From Chloroflexi bacterium HGW-Chloroflexi-3 (GTDB lineage Bacteria > Chloroflexota > Anaerolineae > Anaerolineales > Anaerolineaceae), in contig PHBX01000002.1 of assembly GCA_002842045.1 (NCBI GenBank), forward strand, positions 186,001 through 250,000: DNA of 64,000 nucleotides, in the 5' to 3' direction. The notes beneath the pieces are model-generated. The model was not told the DNA's origin and made no database searches. It saw only the letters and a program-made list of their open reading frames with translations. How positions within the stretch are numbered: the first letter of the stretch is position 1; each line of letters opens with the position of its first letter. The translations under genes were made by a program, and so were the position numbers. Below are positions 25,901-34,547 of the stretch, piece after piece.

Positions 25901-27996
25901 ATCAATCTATTCTAGATCAGTTCAGAGTACATAAGTGGAGAGTTATTGTATTCTTCATCGTAATGACAGCCGTTCTGTCCTTTTATGTCTATCGTCTATT
26001 TTCTCTCCAGGTGATTGAAGGTGCGGCATTTCTGGATCAGGCAAATGAGAATCGCATTCGAGAGATCAGTGAATCTACCCAAAGAGGAATTATATACGAT
26101 CGAAACGGATTTGTTCTCGCGAGGAATATCGCATCATATAATGTTGTGATCACTCCAGCATTTTTACCGGATGTAGACACTTACAACCCTAACGGAGATA
26201 TGCAGCGTATCTATCGGGAACTTTCCGCATTGATTGATATTCCAGTAACCACAGGCAATATTGATGATGAAGAAGCTATTAAAAACTTCACTCCTTGTTA
26301 CAACGATTTTGGCTTGAAGGAAATAGTCTATATAGGAGATACGAATGCTCCTTTCAGTCCTGTTCAAGTGAAGTGTGATATTGATCCAGAAACAGCAATG
26401 GTGATTAGAGAAAAAAAGAGTGATTGGCCTGGGGTTGATATAGAAATCGTAGCAGTTCGTGATTATCCTACTGGAGAATTGACTTCGGAAGTTATCGGTT
26501 TTCTGGGGCCAATTCCTGCCTCGCAGGTTGATTACTATGAGGATTTGGGTTTTGTTGCTAATCGGGATAAAGTTGGGTATGCAGGTGTAGAACAGTATCT
26601 CGATGAAAATTTATTAGGAACAAATGGAAAACGGGTGGTTGAAGTAGATGGTGCTGGTCAACTCATTCGCGATCTTGAAGTACCTATAACTGCCGTACCA
26701 GGAAATAACATCAAATTAACCATAGATACCAGATTGCAAGCCGCAGCAAAAACAGCTTTACTCGCAAATATGCAACGATACAATCTTCTCAAAGGAGTTG
26801 AAAAATACAATGTTGGTGCTGTCATTGCGATGAACCCAAAAACTGGCGAAATTCTGGCTTTGGTTAGCTATCCAACATTTGAAAATAATCGATTGGCGAG
26901 GATCATTCCAGCTTACTATTACAATCAGTTGCAATTAGATCCCAGAAAGCCATTATTCAATCACGCCATCTCAGCAGAACACCCACCCGGATCTGTTTTT
27001 AAACTTGCTCCTGCTGTCGGAATTTTAAATGAAAATGTTGTCAGACCAGAAACAACTGTTTTTGATCCAGGAAAAATTACAATTCTTGAGCAATTTTCCC
27101 CAAATGACCCGGGAAGACAGCGGGATTATGTTTGTTACACTTACAAAGATACAGGCGCGGGACATGGGACGGTTGATTTTATTCGCGGTGTGGCTTTATC
27201 CTGTGATGTTTATTTCTACAAAGTTGGGGGTGGATATGGTGATGAAGTACCTGTTGGACTGAATATCTGGAGAATCGGTGAATATTCAAAAGCCTTAGGG
27301 TATGGCGAGATTACAGGCATCGAATTACCTGGAGAAATGAAAGGATTAATTCCTGACCCAACCTGGAAAAGAATTAATGTTGGTGAAAACTGGTCTACAG
27401 GCGATACATATATCGCAACGATGGGACAGGGTTATGTGCTATCGACGCCGATTCAAGTATTGGTCTCCTTCGCGACAATTGCCAATGATGGCATTATGAT
27501 GAAACCAACTTTGGTAAAAGAGATTCTGGATGCAGAAGGGAATGTTATCCAACCTTTTACTCCGATTCAGATTCGGGATATCACAAAAGATCCCGTTATT
27601 CAGGTTTATGATGAAAATTTCAGAACTACCGGAGAATTAAAGACTGTTGAACCATGGGTAATTGAAAAGACCCAGGAGGCACTCAGAGAAGTAGTTGTGG
27701 ATGGAACTTCGACGTTAATTTTTGAAGGCGAAACAGTTCCTTCTGCCGGAAAAACAGGGACAGCTGAATATTGTGACAATATAGCACAGGAAAAAAACAT
27801 TTGTTTTCCAGGAAGTTGGCCAGCCCATGCCTGGTATGTTGGATATGCACCTTATGATGACCCGGAAATAGCAGTTGTGGTCTTTGTTTACGATGGAGAT
27901 GAGGGAGCTGTATTGAGTGGCCCTGTCGTCCGGGATATTTTGGAAACATATTTTGCATTAAAAGCGGTAGATCAGGGGTTAGGGATCAATCAATAA
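25897..27996 (+). CDS. mrdA: Penicillin-binding protein 2 (elongation transpeptidase)
   Basis: Class B PBP that cross-links lateral-wall peptidoglycan with RodA. The 699-residue protein has an N-terminal anchor (about 16-37), a pedestal with STQRGIIYDRNGFVLA, and the transpeptidase domain with active-site Ser in GSVFKLAP (near 366), the SCD motif in ALSCDVYFYKVG (near 434) and KTGTAE (near 618). The start overlaps mreD, and the run continues into the min genes 30 bases downstream. Confidence 0.96.
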   Translation: MNQSILDQFRVHKWRVIVFFIVMTAVLSFYVYRLFSLQVIEGAAFLDQANENRIREISESTQRGIIYDRNGFVLARNIASYNVVITPAFLPDVDTYNPNGDMQRIYRELSALIDIPVTTGNIDDEEAIKNFTPCYNDFGLKEIVYIGDTNAPFSPVQVKCDIDPETAMVIREKKSDWPGVDIEIVAVRDYPTGELTSEVIGFLGPIPASQVDYYEDLGFVANRDKVGYAGVEQYLDENLLGTNGKRVVEVDGAGQLIRDLEVPITAVPGNNIKLTIDTRLQAAAKTALLANMQRYNLLKGVEKYNVGAVIAMNPKTGEILALVSYPTFENNRLARIIPAYYYNQLQLDPRKPLFNHAISAEHPPGSVFKLAPAVGILNENVVRPETTVFDPGKITILEQFSPNDPGRQRDYVCYTYKDTGAGHGTVDFIRGVALSCDVYFYKVGGGYGDEVPVGLNIWRIGEYSKALGYGEITGIELPGEMKGLIPDPTWKRINVGENWSTGDTYIATMGQGYVLSTPIQVLVSFATIANDGIMMKPTLVKEILDAEGNVIQPFTPIQIRDITKDPVIQVYDENFRTTGELKTVEPWVIEKTQEALREVVVDGTSTLIFEGETVPSAGKTGTAEYCDNIAQEKNICFPGSWPAHAWYVGYAPYDDPEIAVVVFVYDGDEGAVLSGPVVRDILETYFALKAVDQGLGINQ

Positions 27997-28028
27997 GGGA
28001 AAGGCTTAATGCTATAATTGAACCTTTG

Positions 28029-28739
28029 ATGAAACCTAATTTAGGGATAAAACAATTGAAACAACCTGAAACGATACTTATAAAAGGCATTAGAGAAGGC
28101 CTATTAATCACTCTGGGAGAAGGAGATTGGCTAAGTATTTTTGCGTCCCTGATGGAAAAAATTACTGAAAAAGAAAAATTTTTTGAGGGAGCAAAATTAG
28201 CATTAGATGTTGGCAATCGCATTCTTCATGCTGCTGATTTAGGAACCTTAAGAGATCGGCTGGCAGATAAAAATATTATATTATGGGCAATTTTATCAAA
28301 TTCACCTGTTACTGAATTAACAGCACAGGACCTGGGTTTAGCAACCAGGATATCGGTTCCAAAACCAGAACGGATTATAAAATCAATCGAATCTTCCATA
28401 CCCGGGGAGGATGCAATCTTTCTTCGCAAAACGGTTCGCTCCGGATTTAAAGTTGTTTCTAATGGTCATATTATCATTTTTGGAGATGTAAATCCTGGTG
28501 GGGAAATTATTGCAGGTGGAAGTGTAATCATTTGGGGGCGCTGCCAGGGAGTGGTGCAGGCAGGCGTCGATGGAGACCAAAATGCTACTGTCTGTGCATT
28601 GGATTTAAACCCCACTCAATTGCGTATAGCCGGTATTATCGCCATATCTCCAAAACGAAAAGGAAAACCCCAACCAGAAGTGGCAAAAATTATTGCCGGG
28701 CAGGTTGTTGCAGAAACATGGAATCCAAAGTCGAGGTAA
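28029..28739 (+). CDS. minC: Septum site-determining protein MinC
   Basis: FtsZ inhibitor recruited to the poles by MinD. The 236-residue protein has a variable N-terminal domain (about 1-105) and the conserved beta-helix C-terminal domain: TVRSGFKVVSNGHIIIFGDV, NPGGEIIAGGSVIIWGRCQG, and ALDLNPTQLRIAGI. I used ATG 28029 over the TTG one codon earlier. It precedes minD by 9 bases. The domain that contacts MinD appears intact. Confidence 0.94.
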   Translation: MKPNLGIKQLKQPETILIKGIREGLLITLGEGDWLSIFASLMEKITEKEKFFEGAKLALDVGNRILHAADLGTLRDRLADKNIILWAILSNSPVTELTAQDLGLATRISVPKPERIIKSIESSIPGEDAIFLRKTVRSGFKVVSNGHIIIFGDVNPGGEIIAGGSVIIWGRCQGVVQAGVDGDQNATVCALDLNPTQLRIAGIIAISPKRKGKPQPEVAKIIAGQVVAETWNPKSR

Positions 28740-28748
28740 AACACATTA

Positions 28749-29465
28749 ATGAATGCAAAAGTAGTAACAATTTCCGATGGAGATATAGGTTTAAGAAACT
28801 TAGATGTTATTTTAGGGCTTGAAAACAGAATAGTTTATGATATTGTTGATGTGGTTGAAGGGCGTTGTAGAATTAGACAGGCAATGATCCGTGATAAACG
28901 CTTACCTGAACTGTTCCTGATTCCTGCTGCCCAAACACGGGATAAAAGTGCAGTCTCACCAAGTGATATGATCCGTTTGTGTGAAGAATTAAGAGATGAA
29001 ATGGATTGGATCATCATCGACTCACCAGCAGGAATTGAGCGAGGATTTCGTAACGCTTTAGCACCGGCTGACTTAGTTCTGGTTGTGACGAATCCTGAAG
29101 TTTCATCAGTAAGAGATGCAGACCGAATCATTGGTCTGGTCGAAGCCGAAGAAAAAGGACCTGCACAACTTATTTTAAATCGAGTAAATCCTGCGCTTAC
29201 AAAAAGAGGCGATATGCTCAGTACAGAAGATGTATTGGAGCTTCTGGCAATAAAATTAATAGGTGTCGTCCCAGAAGATGAATCTGTGATTGTTGCTTCC
29301 AATCGTGGGCAGCCAGTTACATTTGCGAATAATTCAAAAGCCGGCCAAGCTTTTCATAATATTGCAAAACGTTTGCTTGGGGAAGAAGTTCCTTTCATGA
29401 ATATTGAAGCAAATAATGGAATAATGAACAAACTGGCAAAAATGATGAAATTCAGAGGTGATTAA
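28749..29465 (+). CDS. minD: Septum site-determining protein MinD lacking the Walker A region
   Basis: MinD is the membrane-binding ATPase that positions MinC and is cycled by MinE. The protein opens MNAKVVTIS and then continues directly with DGDIGLRNLDVILGLENR, the switch I region. In normal MinD about 28 residues stand between these, including the deviant Walker A motif KGGVGKTT. They are absent here while the frame is kept (junction at 28775/28776). Everything else looks healthy: the DSPAGIERGF Walker B region, the VTNPEVSSVRDADR segment and the C-terminal membrane-targeting helix MNKLAKMMKF. As written, the 238-residue product could not bind ATP. It may be a recent deletion or a sequence error. 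Confidence 0.9.
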   Translation: MNAKVVTISDGDIGLRNLDVILGLENRIVYDIVDVVEGRCRIRQAMIRDKRLPELFLIPAAQTRDKSAVSPSDMIRLCEELRDEMDWIIIDSPAGIERGFRNALAPADLVLVVTNPEVSSVRDADRIIGLVEAEEKGPAQLILNRVNPALTKRGDMLSTEDVLELLAIKLIGVVPEDESVIVASNRGQPVTFANNSKAGQAFHNIAKRLLGEEVPFMNIEANNGIMNKLAKMMKFRGD

Positions 29466-29731
29466 TGGATAATTTCCTCGAAAAGTTATTTGGTAAAGAG
29501 AAGAAAAGTGCCAATACTGCTAAAGAAAGATTAAAGTTGGTGTTAATCCATGACCGCACTGATATCACGCCAGGTCAATTGGAAAGCTTAAAAAATGAAT
29601 TAATCGATGTGATTTCTAAATACATCCATATTGAACCAAATAAAGTAAAGATTAATATGACACAGGAAGGTAAAGAACATCGATTAATTGCAGATATCCC
29701 GATTTCTTCTACTCCGAACCGACGGAAATGA
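29465..29731 (+). CDS. minE: Cell division topological specificity factor MinE
   Basis: Stimulates the MinD ATPase and restricts MinC/MinD to the poles. The 88-residue protein has the N-terminal amphipathic helix (MDNFLEKLFGKEK), the MinD-binding segment TAKERLKLVLIHDR at residues 19-32, and the dimerisation domain ending DIPI. It overlaps the minD stop by one base (TAATG). Its intact sequence argues that a working MinD partner existed until recently or still exists. Confidence 0.95.
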   Translation: MDNFLEKLFGKEKKSANTAKERLKLVLIHDRTDITPGQLESLKNELIDVISKYIHIEPNKVKINMTQEGKEHRLIADIPISSTPNRRK

Positions 29732-29755
29732 GAGGATTCACTGAAATAATTCAAC

Positions 29756-30850
29756 ATGTTAAAACGAGAATTCTGGCAACAATTTGATTATTTATTATTT
29801 GGGGGAGTGCTTATCCTATGCATATTTGGAATAGCGATGATTCAATCTGCCATTGCTGGAAATGAAGAAATTGCTATTTCTGTTTCAAGACAAGTTATTT
29901 TTGTAGTGGGTGGGTTTGTTGTTCTATTCCTGACTTCTTTAATAGATTATCGTTACCTATCATCCTTGACACGGATTATGTACATATTTTCCGTTGTCAT
30001 TTTGATGGGAATTTATGTCATTGGAACAGCTGTTTACGGATCTGCGCGATGGTTTGACACAGGAGTTATTCTCATCCAGCCTTCTGAGCTGGTAAAAACA
30101 ATCATGATTGTTATCCTGGCCGATTATTTTTATAAAACACAGGATCAAGACAAAAATTTAAATTGGATTTTTAAGAGTTTTCTTATCACGGCTTTTGTGG
30201 TACTGTGGATTTTTATTCAGCCAAATTTAAGTATGTCAATTGTAATTTTTGTTATCTGGTTTGCCCTGTTGTGGTATGCTGGATTGCCTTTCAAATATTT
30301 ATTGATATTTGCTGCGGTCGGTATCGTTTTAGGGTTGATTGGTTTTAATATCTTAGAAGATTACCAACAAAATCGGATTTTAAATTTCCTTTTTCCTGAC
30401 CCGAATGCTCGATATGGAGAAACATTTAATGTGGATCAGGCCAAGATTTCGATTGGGTCTGGTGGACTACTGGGGATGGGATACGGCCAGGGTTCTCAGG
30501 TGCAATTGCGATTCTTGAAAGTCCGGCATACCGATTTTATTTTTTCTGCCATGGCGCATGAGTTTGGATTTATCGGAACGATCTTTATCATGTCAATTCT
30601 GGTATTTGTGATTTACCGGTGTTTCAGAGTCGGACAGAAGGCTTCTGATATGTTTGGGCAATTAATTGCATATGGAGTGGGTACTTTGCTCTTTTTCCAA
30701 ATGGCTGTTAATATTGGCGTTAATTTGAACGTAATTCCAGTTACTGGATTAACTTTACCGTTTATCAGCTATGGAGGTAGTTCGTTGGCCTCCCTGTTAC
30801 TGGGAATCGGATTTGTGGAAAGTGTTTCTGCGCATAGGCATAGAGAATAA
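29756..30850 (+). CDS. rodA: Peptidoglycan polymerase RodA (SEDS family)
   Basis: Multi-spanning SEDS glycosyltransferase that polymerises lateral-wall glycan with PBP2. The 364-residue protein has about ten helices and the family stretches GSARWFDTGVILIQPSEL (including the PSE motif), QPNLSMSIVIF in place of the usual QPDLGT, DFIFSAMAHEFGFIG and TGLTLPFISYGGSSL. The catalytic Asp of SEDS proteins is normally in the QPDLG motif. Here that position is Asn, so activity should be checked. It closes the shape/division run. Confidence 0.93.
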   Translation: MLKREFWQQFDYLLFGGVLILCIFGIAMIQSAIAGNEEIAISVSRQVIFVVGGFVVLFLTSLIDYRYLSSLTRIMYIFSVVILMGIYVIGTAVYGSARWFDTGVILIQPSELVKTIMIVILADYFYKTQDQDKNLNWIFKSFLITAFVVLWIFIQPNLSMSIVIFVIWFALLWYAGLPFKYLLIFAAVGIVLGLIGFNILEDYQQNRILNFLFPDPNARYGETFNVDQAKISIGSGGLLGMGYGQGSQVQLRFLKVRHTDFIFSAMAHEFGFIGTIFIMSILVFVIYRCFRVGQKASDMFGQLIAYGVGTLLFFQMAVNIGVNLNVIPVTGLTLPFISYGGSSLASLLLGIGFVESVSAHRHRE

Positions 30851-30867
30851 AGATGGAGATGAAATCA

Positions 30868-32352
30868 ATGAAACCAGCTAGAGTTCGTTTTGCGCCCTCA
30901 CCGACAGGCCACATGCATTTAGGAAGTGCCCGTACTGCCTTGTATGATTATTTATTAGCCAAACAAACGGGTGGCCAATTTATTTTACGAATTGAGGATA
31001 CAGACCAAAAAAGATATGTCGAAGGTGCTGAACAGGAATTATTGGATGGTCTGCATTGGTTGGGATTGGATTGGGATGAAGGACCTGACAAAGGTGGTGA
31101 GTTCGGTCCTTATCGACAATCGGAACGAAAAGAAATCTATCAAAAATATGCCCGACAATTGGTTGAAGCTGGCCATGCGTTTTATTGTTTTTGCACCCCT
31201 GAACGACTACAAGCTGTGAGAGAAGAACAAATCCGCAATAAAGTCCAGGCAAAATATGATGGAACATGCCGGAATATCCCGTTAGAAGAAGCTGACCGCA
31301 GAATCCAAAATGGTGAAAGCCACGTGGTGCGATTCAAAACACCTAAAACCGGTACCACAATCGTTCATGATCATCTCCGGGGTGAAATTGTGGTGGATAA
31401 CAGCACACTGGATGATTATATTATTGTGAAATCAGATGGATTAGCTTTGTATCATCTGGCTGCACCGGTTGATGATCATTTGATGAATATCACGCACGTA
31501 TTACGCGGATCAGAATGGCTGCCAACTTTTCCCTTACACAGTTTGATTCACAAAGCATTTGGTTGGAATGAACCTGTGTGGGTGCACCTGAGTGTATTCC
31601 TGAAACCTTCCGGTAAAGGAAAAATGAGCAAACGGGAGGTGATGGATCTGGCAAAAGATGGAAAATCCATTTTTATCAAAGATCTGCGTGAGTTAGGCTA
31701 TATTCCAGAAGCAGTGGTCAATTGGATTGCCTTGATGGGTTGGAGCTATGATGATCACACTGAATTTTTCTTGTTGGATGATCTGATTGAAAAATTTAGC
31801 CTTGATAAACTCAATCCTTCGCCGGCAGCGATTAATTTCACAAAGTTTGACCATTTTAACGGATTGCATATTCGCAACTTAAACATCTCTGACTTGACCG
31901 AGAGGATTTACCCATTCTTCGTTGAAAAAGGAATCGAAGTAAATTTGGAAAAACTTGAAAAGATCACCCCCATTATTCAGGAGCGATTACAAACACTGGA
32001 TGATGCTCCTGACCTGGGAGGATTTATTTTTGACGAAGATGTCGAAGTAACAGCAAGCGAATTGGTTGCTAAAAATACAACTCAGTTGGAATCATTAAAC
32101 ATTCTTAAAGAAATTTACCAGGTCATTAAACAATTACCGCAAATCAATCACGAAATGGCTGAGCCACCCATGCGGGAATTGGTTGAAAAATCAGGGTATA
32201 AACCCGGGCAAGTTTTTGGTATCTTGCGCGTAGCCGTCACAGGAAGAATGGTTAGCCCACCGCTATTTGAGACGATGGAAATTATCGGCAGAGAAAAGGT
32301 AATTTCGAGATTAGTAGATGCAATCAAATTGCTAGAAAGTCTGTGTGAATAA
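30868..32352 (+). CDS. gltX: Glutamyl-tRNA synthetase
   Basis: Class I aminoacyl-tRNA synthetase charging tRNA-Glu (and tRNA-Gln if non-discriminating). The 494-residue protein has the HIGH-type signature in FAPSPTGHMHLGSARTAL, the KMSKR-type loop KGKMSKREV near residue 250, and a normal C-terminal anticodon-binding domain. Three in-frame ATG codons lie at 30853, 30859 and 30868. I chose 30868 because GGAG sits nine bases upstream and the product then begins MKPARVRFAPS, as in relatives. Confidence 0.96.
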   Translation: MKPARVRFAPSPTGHMHLGSARTALYDYLLAKQTGGQFILRIEDTDQKRYVEGAEQELLDGLHWLGLDWDEGPDKGGEFGPYRQSERKEIYQKYARQLVEAGHAFYCFCTPERLQAVREEQIRNKVQAKYDGTCRNIPLEEADRRIQNGESHVVRFKTPKTGTTIVHDHLRGEIVVDNSTLDDYIIVKSDGLALYHLAAPVDDHLMNITHVLRGSEWLPTFPLHSLIHKAFGWNEPVWVHLSVFLKPSGKGKMSKREVMDLAKDGKSIFIKDLRELGYIPEAVVNWIALMGWSYDDHTEFFLLDDLIEKFSLDKLNPSPAAINFTKFDHFNGLHIRNLNISDLTERIYPFFVEKGIEVNLEKLEKITPIIQERLQTLDDAPDLGGFIFDEDVEVTASELVAKNTTQLESLNILKEIYQVIKQLPQINHEMAEPPMRELVEKSGYKPGQVFGILRVAVTGRMVSPPLFETMEIIGREKVISRLVDAIKLLESLCE

Positions 32353-32436
32353 TGTTGTGTTCTGAAAATTTTTGATAAAAATTCAAATTAATGCCCTGTA
32401 CAATGAATTCTGAATATGATAAACTTGCGGGGTCAG

Positions 32437-32507
32437 TGGGGGTTCGTCTAACGGTAGGACAACTGACTCTGGATCAGTATGTAGGGGTTCGAATCCTCTA
32501 CCCCCAG
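32437..32507 (+). tRNA. tRNA-Gln (CTG)
   Basis: Acceptor TGGGGGT pairs with ACCCCCA, with discriminator G. The anticodon arm ACTGA-CTCTGGA-TCAGT gives anticodon CTG. The D arm TCGTCTAACGGTAGGAC and T loop TTCGAAT are standard. The gene is 71 bases and CCA is not encoded. A TATGAT box lies at 32415-32420. Confidence 0.96.
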
Positions 32508-32517
32508 CTAGCAAAAG

Positions 32518-32539
32518 AAGTGGCAAGGCCACTTTTTTT
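32518..32539 (+). terminator. Intrinsic terminator of tRNA-Gln
   Basis: AAGTGGC and GCCACTT form a 7-bp stem with an AAG loop, followed by a run of T residues. Confidence 0.85.
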
Positions 32540-32553
32540 GGTTTATAAGACAA

Positions 32554-32578
32554 AAAAGCAGCCTTTTCAGCTGCTTTT
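32554..32578. terminator. Intrinsic terminator for the rel-moeA operon
   Basis: AAAAGCAGC pairs with GCTGCTTTT across a 7-base loop. On the minus strand it is followed by a run of T residues, and it lies just beyond the stop at 32586. Confidence 0.85.
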
Positions 32579-32585
32579 CTTTGAA

Positions 32586-32825
32586 TTAGTACTCTTCGTC
32601 CTCATCAAGCCAGTCATCTTCATCTTCTTCATCTAAACTGGTCAATTCACCCCATTCATCCGCTTCATCATCTTCGTCATTATCCCAGGGTTCTTCAGGT
32701 ATTGAATCAGCTGAGGGTGTGTAGGTTATACATCCTTTATCGGGATCTAGTTCTACCAATGCAGCAGAACAAAAACCTTCATCTAAAAATTCACAATCCT
32801 CATAATGACATCGAATTTTTGGCAT
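32586..32825 (-). CDS. Small four-cysteine protein with acidic tail
   Basis: I do not recognise a characterised family. The 79-residue protein has a short N-terminal module, MPKIRCHYEDCEFLDEGFCS followed by VELDPDKGCITY, with Cys at 6, 11, 19 and 32. This suggests a small zinc- or iron-binding knuckle. Residues 45-79 are almost all Asp/Glu with Trp spaced between. AGGAGG lies five to six bases upstream of the ATG, and a terminator follows, so it is very likely expressed. It sits downstream of VKOR, 21 bases apart. Confidence 0.75.
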   Translation of the reverse strand: MPKIRCHYEDCEFLDEGFCSAALVELDPDKGCITYTPSADSIPEEPWDNDEDDEADEWGELTSLDEEDEDDWLDEDEEY

Positions 32826-32846
32826 TTATTAATTCCTCCTGATAAA

Positions 32847-33290
32847 TCAATTTTGGTCTAGATTAGTTTCTCTTTGATAATTGAGTAAGTTAGTGAGAGA
32901 AAGGATAAAAACTATTGTCATAGTGATTGCCGAAATGATACAAAAAGGACAAACAGCTTTAATAACAGCAAATTGTAAGTATGTCAAGTAAATTGAAAAA
33001 AAGAATCCTGTCAATGCAATACCAAATACAAATATGCTGCCAAAATCGACAAGGAATTTTACTCTATTTTGTAAAGTTAATATCAAAATTATACTTATAT
33101 AGGCAAAAATACCAAAAATTGATATTGGAATTCCATTCCATTCCGAATAACTACTGTTGTTTACAGTCCAACAATCGCCAATTCCTTCAATACAAAGAGC
33201 TTTATTATCTGTAAATTTGATGATTGTCAGATAGATTGCATCCAGGATACCAAGGATTGCTATAATTATGGTTGCTTTTTTTATATTCAT
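32847..33290 (-). CDS. Vitamin K epoxide reductase (VKOR) family protein
   Basis: Quinone-linked membrane protein that regenerates oxidised DsbA-type thioredoxins for disulfide formation. The 147-residue protein has four membrane helices. The shuttle pair is Cys33 and Cys40 in ALCIEGIGDC, and the active pair is CPFC (Cys114/Cys117). The loop residue Ser48 and the following WNGIPISIFG are conserved. There is no fused thioredoxin domain, and none is encoded alongside. It starts 7 bases after the moeA stop. Confidence 0.93.
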   Translation of the reverse strand: MNIKKATIIIAILGILDAIYLTIIKFTDNKALCIEGIGDCWTVNNSSYSEWNGIPISIFGIFAYISIILILTLQNRVKFLVDFGSIFVFGIALTGFFFSIYLTYLQFAVIKAVCPFCIISAITMTIVFILSLTNLLNYQRETNLDQN

Positions 33291-33297
33291 GTATTTG

Positions 33298-34530
33298 TTA
33301 TATCCAAAAAAAGTTTACCTTGTTCCCTTTAGGCACGGATTTTACACCAGCAGGAATAATCAGTAAAGCATTTGCACAAACTAATGAAAAGATATTCCCG
33401 GAACCCTGATGGCTTGTCAGTCTGGCAAGGTAGTTTCCCTGTTCAAAAGAAATTTCAGCTCTTAAGTAACTTTCACGTCCATCTGAAATAATTTCCTCTC
33501 CGAGTATTGCTGAATGGAAGACTAAATTTTCCTGAATTCCGAGTAATTGATTGATAATCGGTTTTATAAAGACCAGCGTAGAGACAAAAGCTGAAACCGG
33601 GTTGCCTGGAAGACCGATGAATGGAATTTTCCGATATTCACCAAAGGTTAGGGGTTTACCAGGCCGAATGTTTACCCTCCAAAAACTTAAATTTCCATCT
33701 TCTAGAATTACATCCCGAATGAAATCATAAACTCCAACACTCACACCAGCTGTAGAAACGAGTAAATCTATATTCAATGTCTGAATATTCCGTAATTTGT
33801 TTTTAATATCCTGAAGGTCATCTTTTGCAACCCCAAGATCAATCACTTTTGCACCAAATGATTCCAACAGGCTCTTGATTGTTATGGTATTTGAATCATA
33901 GATTTTTCCAGGATGCAACGGTTCTCCCGGTTGGATGAGTTCATCTCCCGAGGATAATAGCGCGATGACAGGCTGATCGACAGTTTCAATTTCTCCAAAA
34001 CCCTGGGCAGCCAAGAATCCTAAATCCTGTGGACGTAATTTATGCCCTTTAGAAAAAATCTTTTCTCCAACCTGGATATCCTGACCTTCTGGCCGAATGT
34101 AATCTCCTGGTGAAACTGATTTGTAAACATAGATATGAGAAGGTAATTCTTTTTGGTAATATCGATCCGAAAAATTGGTGAACTCCACCGGAACCACCGC
34201 ATCTGCTCCTGTTGGTAAAGGCGCGCCAGTCATAATTCTGGATGCCTGACCTGGACTTATGTGGTCCTTAGGAGCTGTACCTGCAGCGATATCTTCAATG
34301 ATTTTCAACTCCACAGGATTTTTCTCTGAAGCATCCCTGATATTTTCAGTAAGTACTGCAAATCCATCCATACTTGAATTAATAAATGGTGGAAGGTTTA
34401 AGATTGCAAAGATATCTTTAGATAAAATTTTCCCCATGGATTGTTCTATAGGTAAAACAACGCTATTCTTCGTTTTGAATTTTTCAAAAATGATCGTTCT
34501 TGCTGATTCTACAGATAATAATGTTTCCAA
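33298..34530 (-). CDS. moeA: Molybdopterin molybdenumtransferase
   Basis: Inserts molybdate into adenylated molybdopterin, the step before MobA acts. The 410-residue protein has the family motifs NSSMDGFAV (near residue 50), AGTAPKDHISPGQASRIMTGAPLPTGADAVVP, STAGVSVGVYDFIRDVI and FIGLPGNPVSAFVS. The start is TTG with AGGAAAG upstream. It belongs to a leftward operon with rel and VKOR and serves the formate dehydrogenase encoded 17 kb away. MoaA-E genes are not in this window. Confidence 0.94.
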   Translation of the reverse strand: METLLSVESARTIIFEKFKTKNSVVLPIEQSMGKILSKDIFAILNLPPFINSSMDGFAVLTENIRDASEKNPVELKIIEDIAAGTAPKDHISPGQASRIMTGAPLPTGADAVVPVEFTNFSDRYYQKELPSHIYVYKSVSPGDYIRPEGQDIQVGEKIFSKGHKLRPQDLGFLAAQGFGEIETVDQPVIALLSSGDELIQPGEPLHPGKIYDSNTITIKSLLESFGAKVIDLGVAKDDLQDIKNKLRNIQTLNIDLLVSTAGVSVGVYDFIRDVILEDGNLSFWRVNIRPGKPLTFGEYRKIPFIGLPGNPVSAFVSTLVFIKPIINQLLGIQENLVFHSAILGEEIISDGRESYLRAEISFEQGNYLARLTSHQGSGNIFSLVCANALLIIPAGVKSVPKGNKVNFFWI

Positions 34531-34547
34531 GTGTTCTTTCCTGATAT

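Noticed and set aside
28749..29465. The minD gene as a generic ParA or an unrelated protein
   Set aside because: GDIGLRNLDVILGLENR, the C-terminal amphipathic helix and the place between minC and minE identify it clearly.
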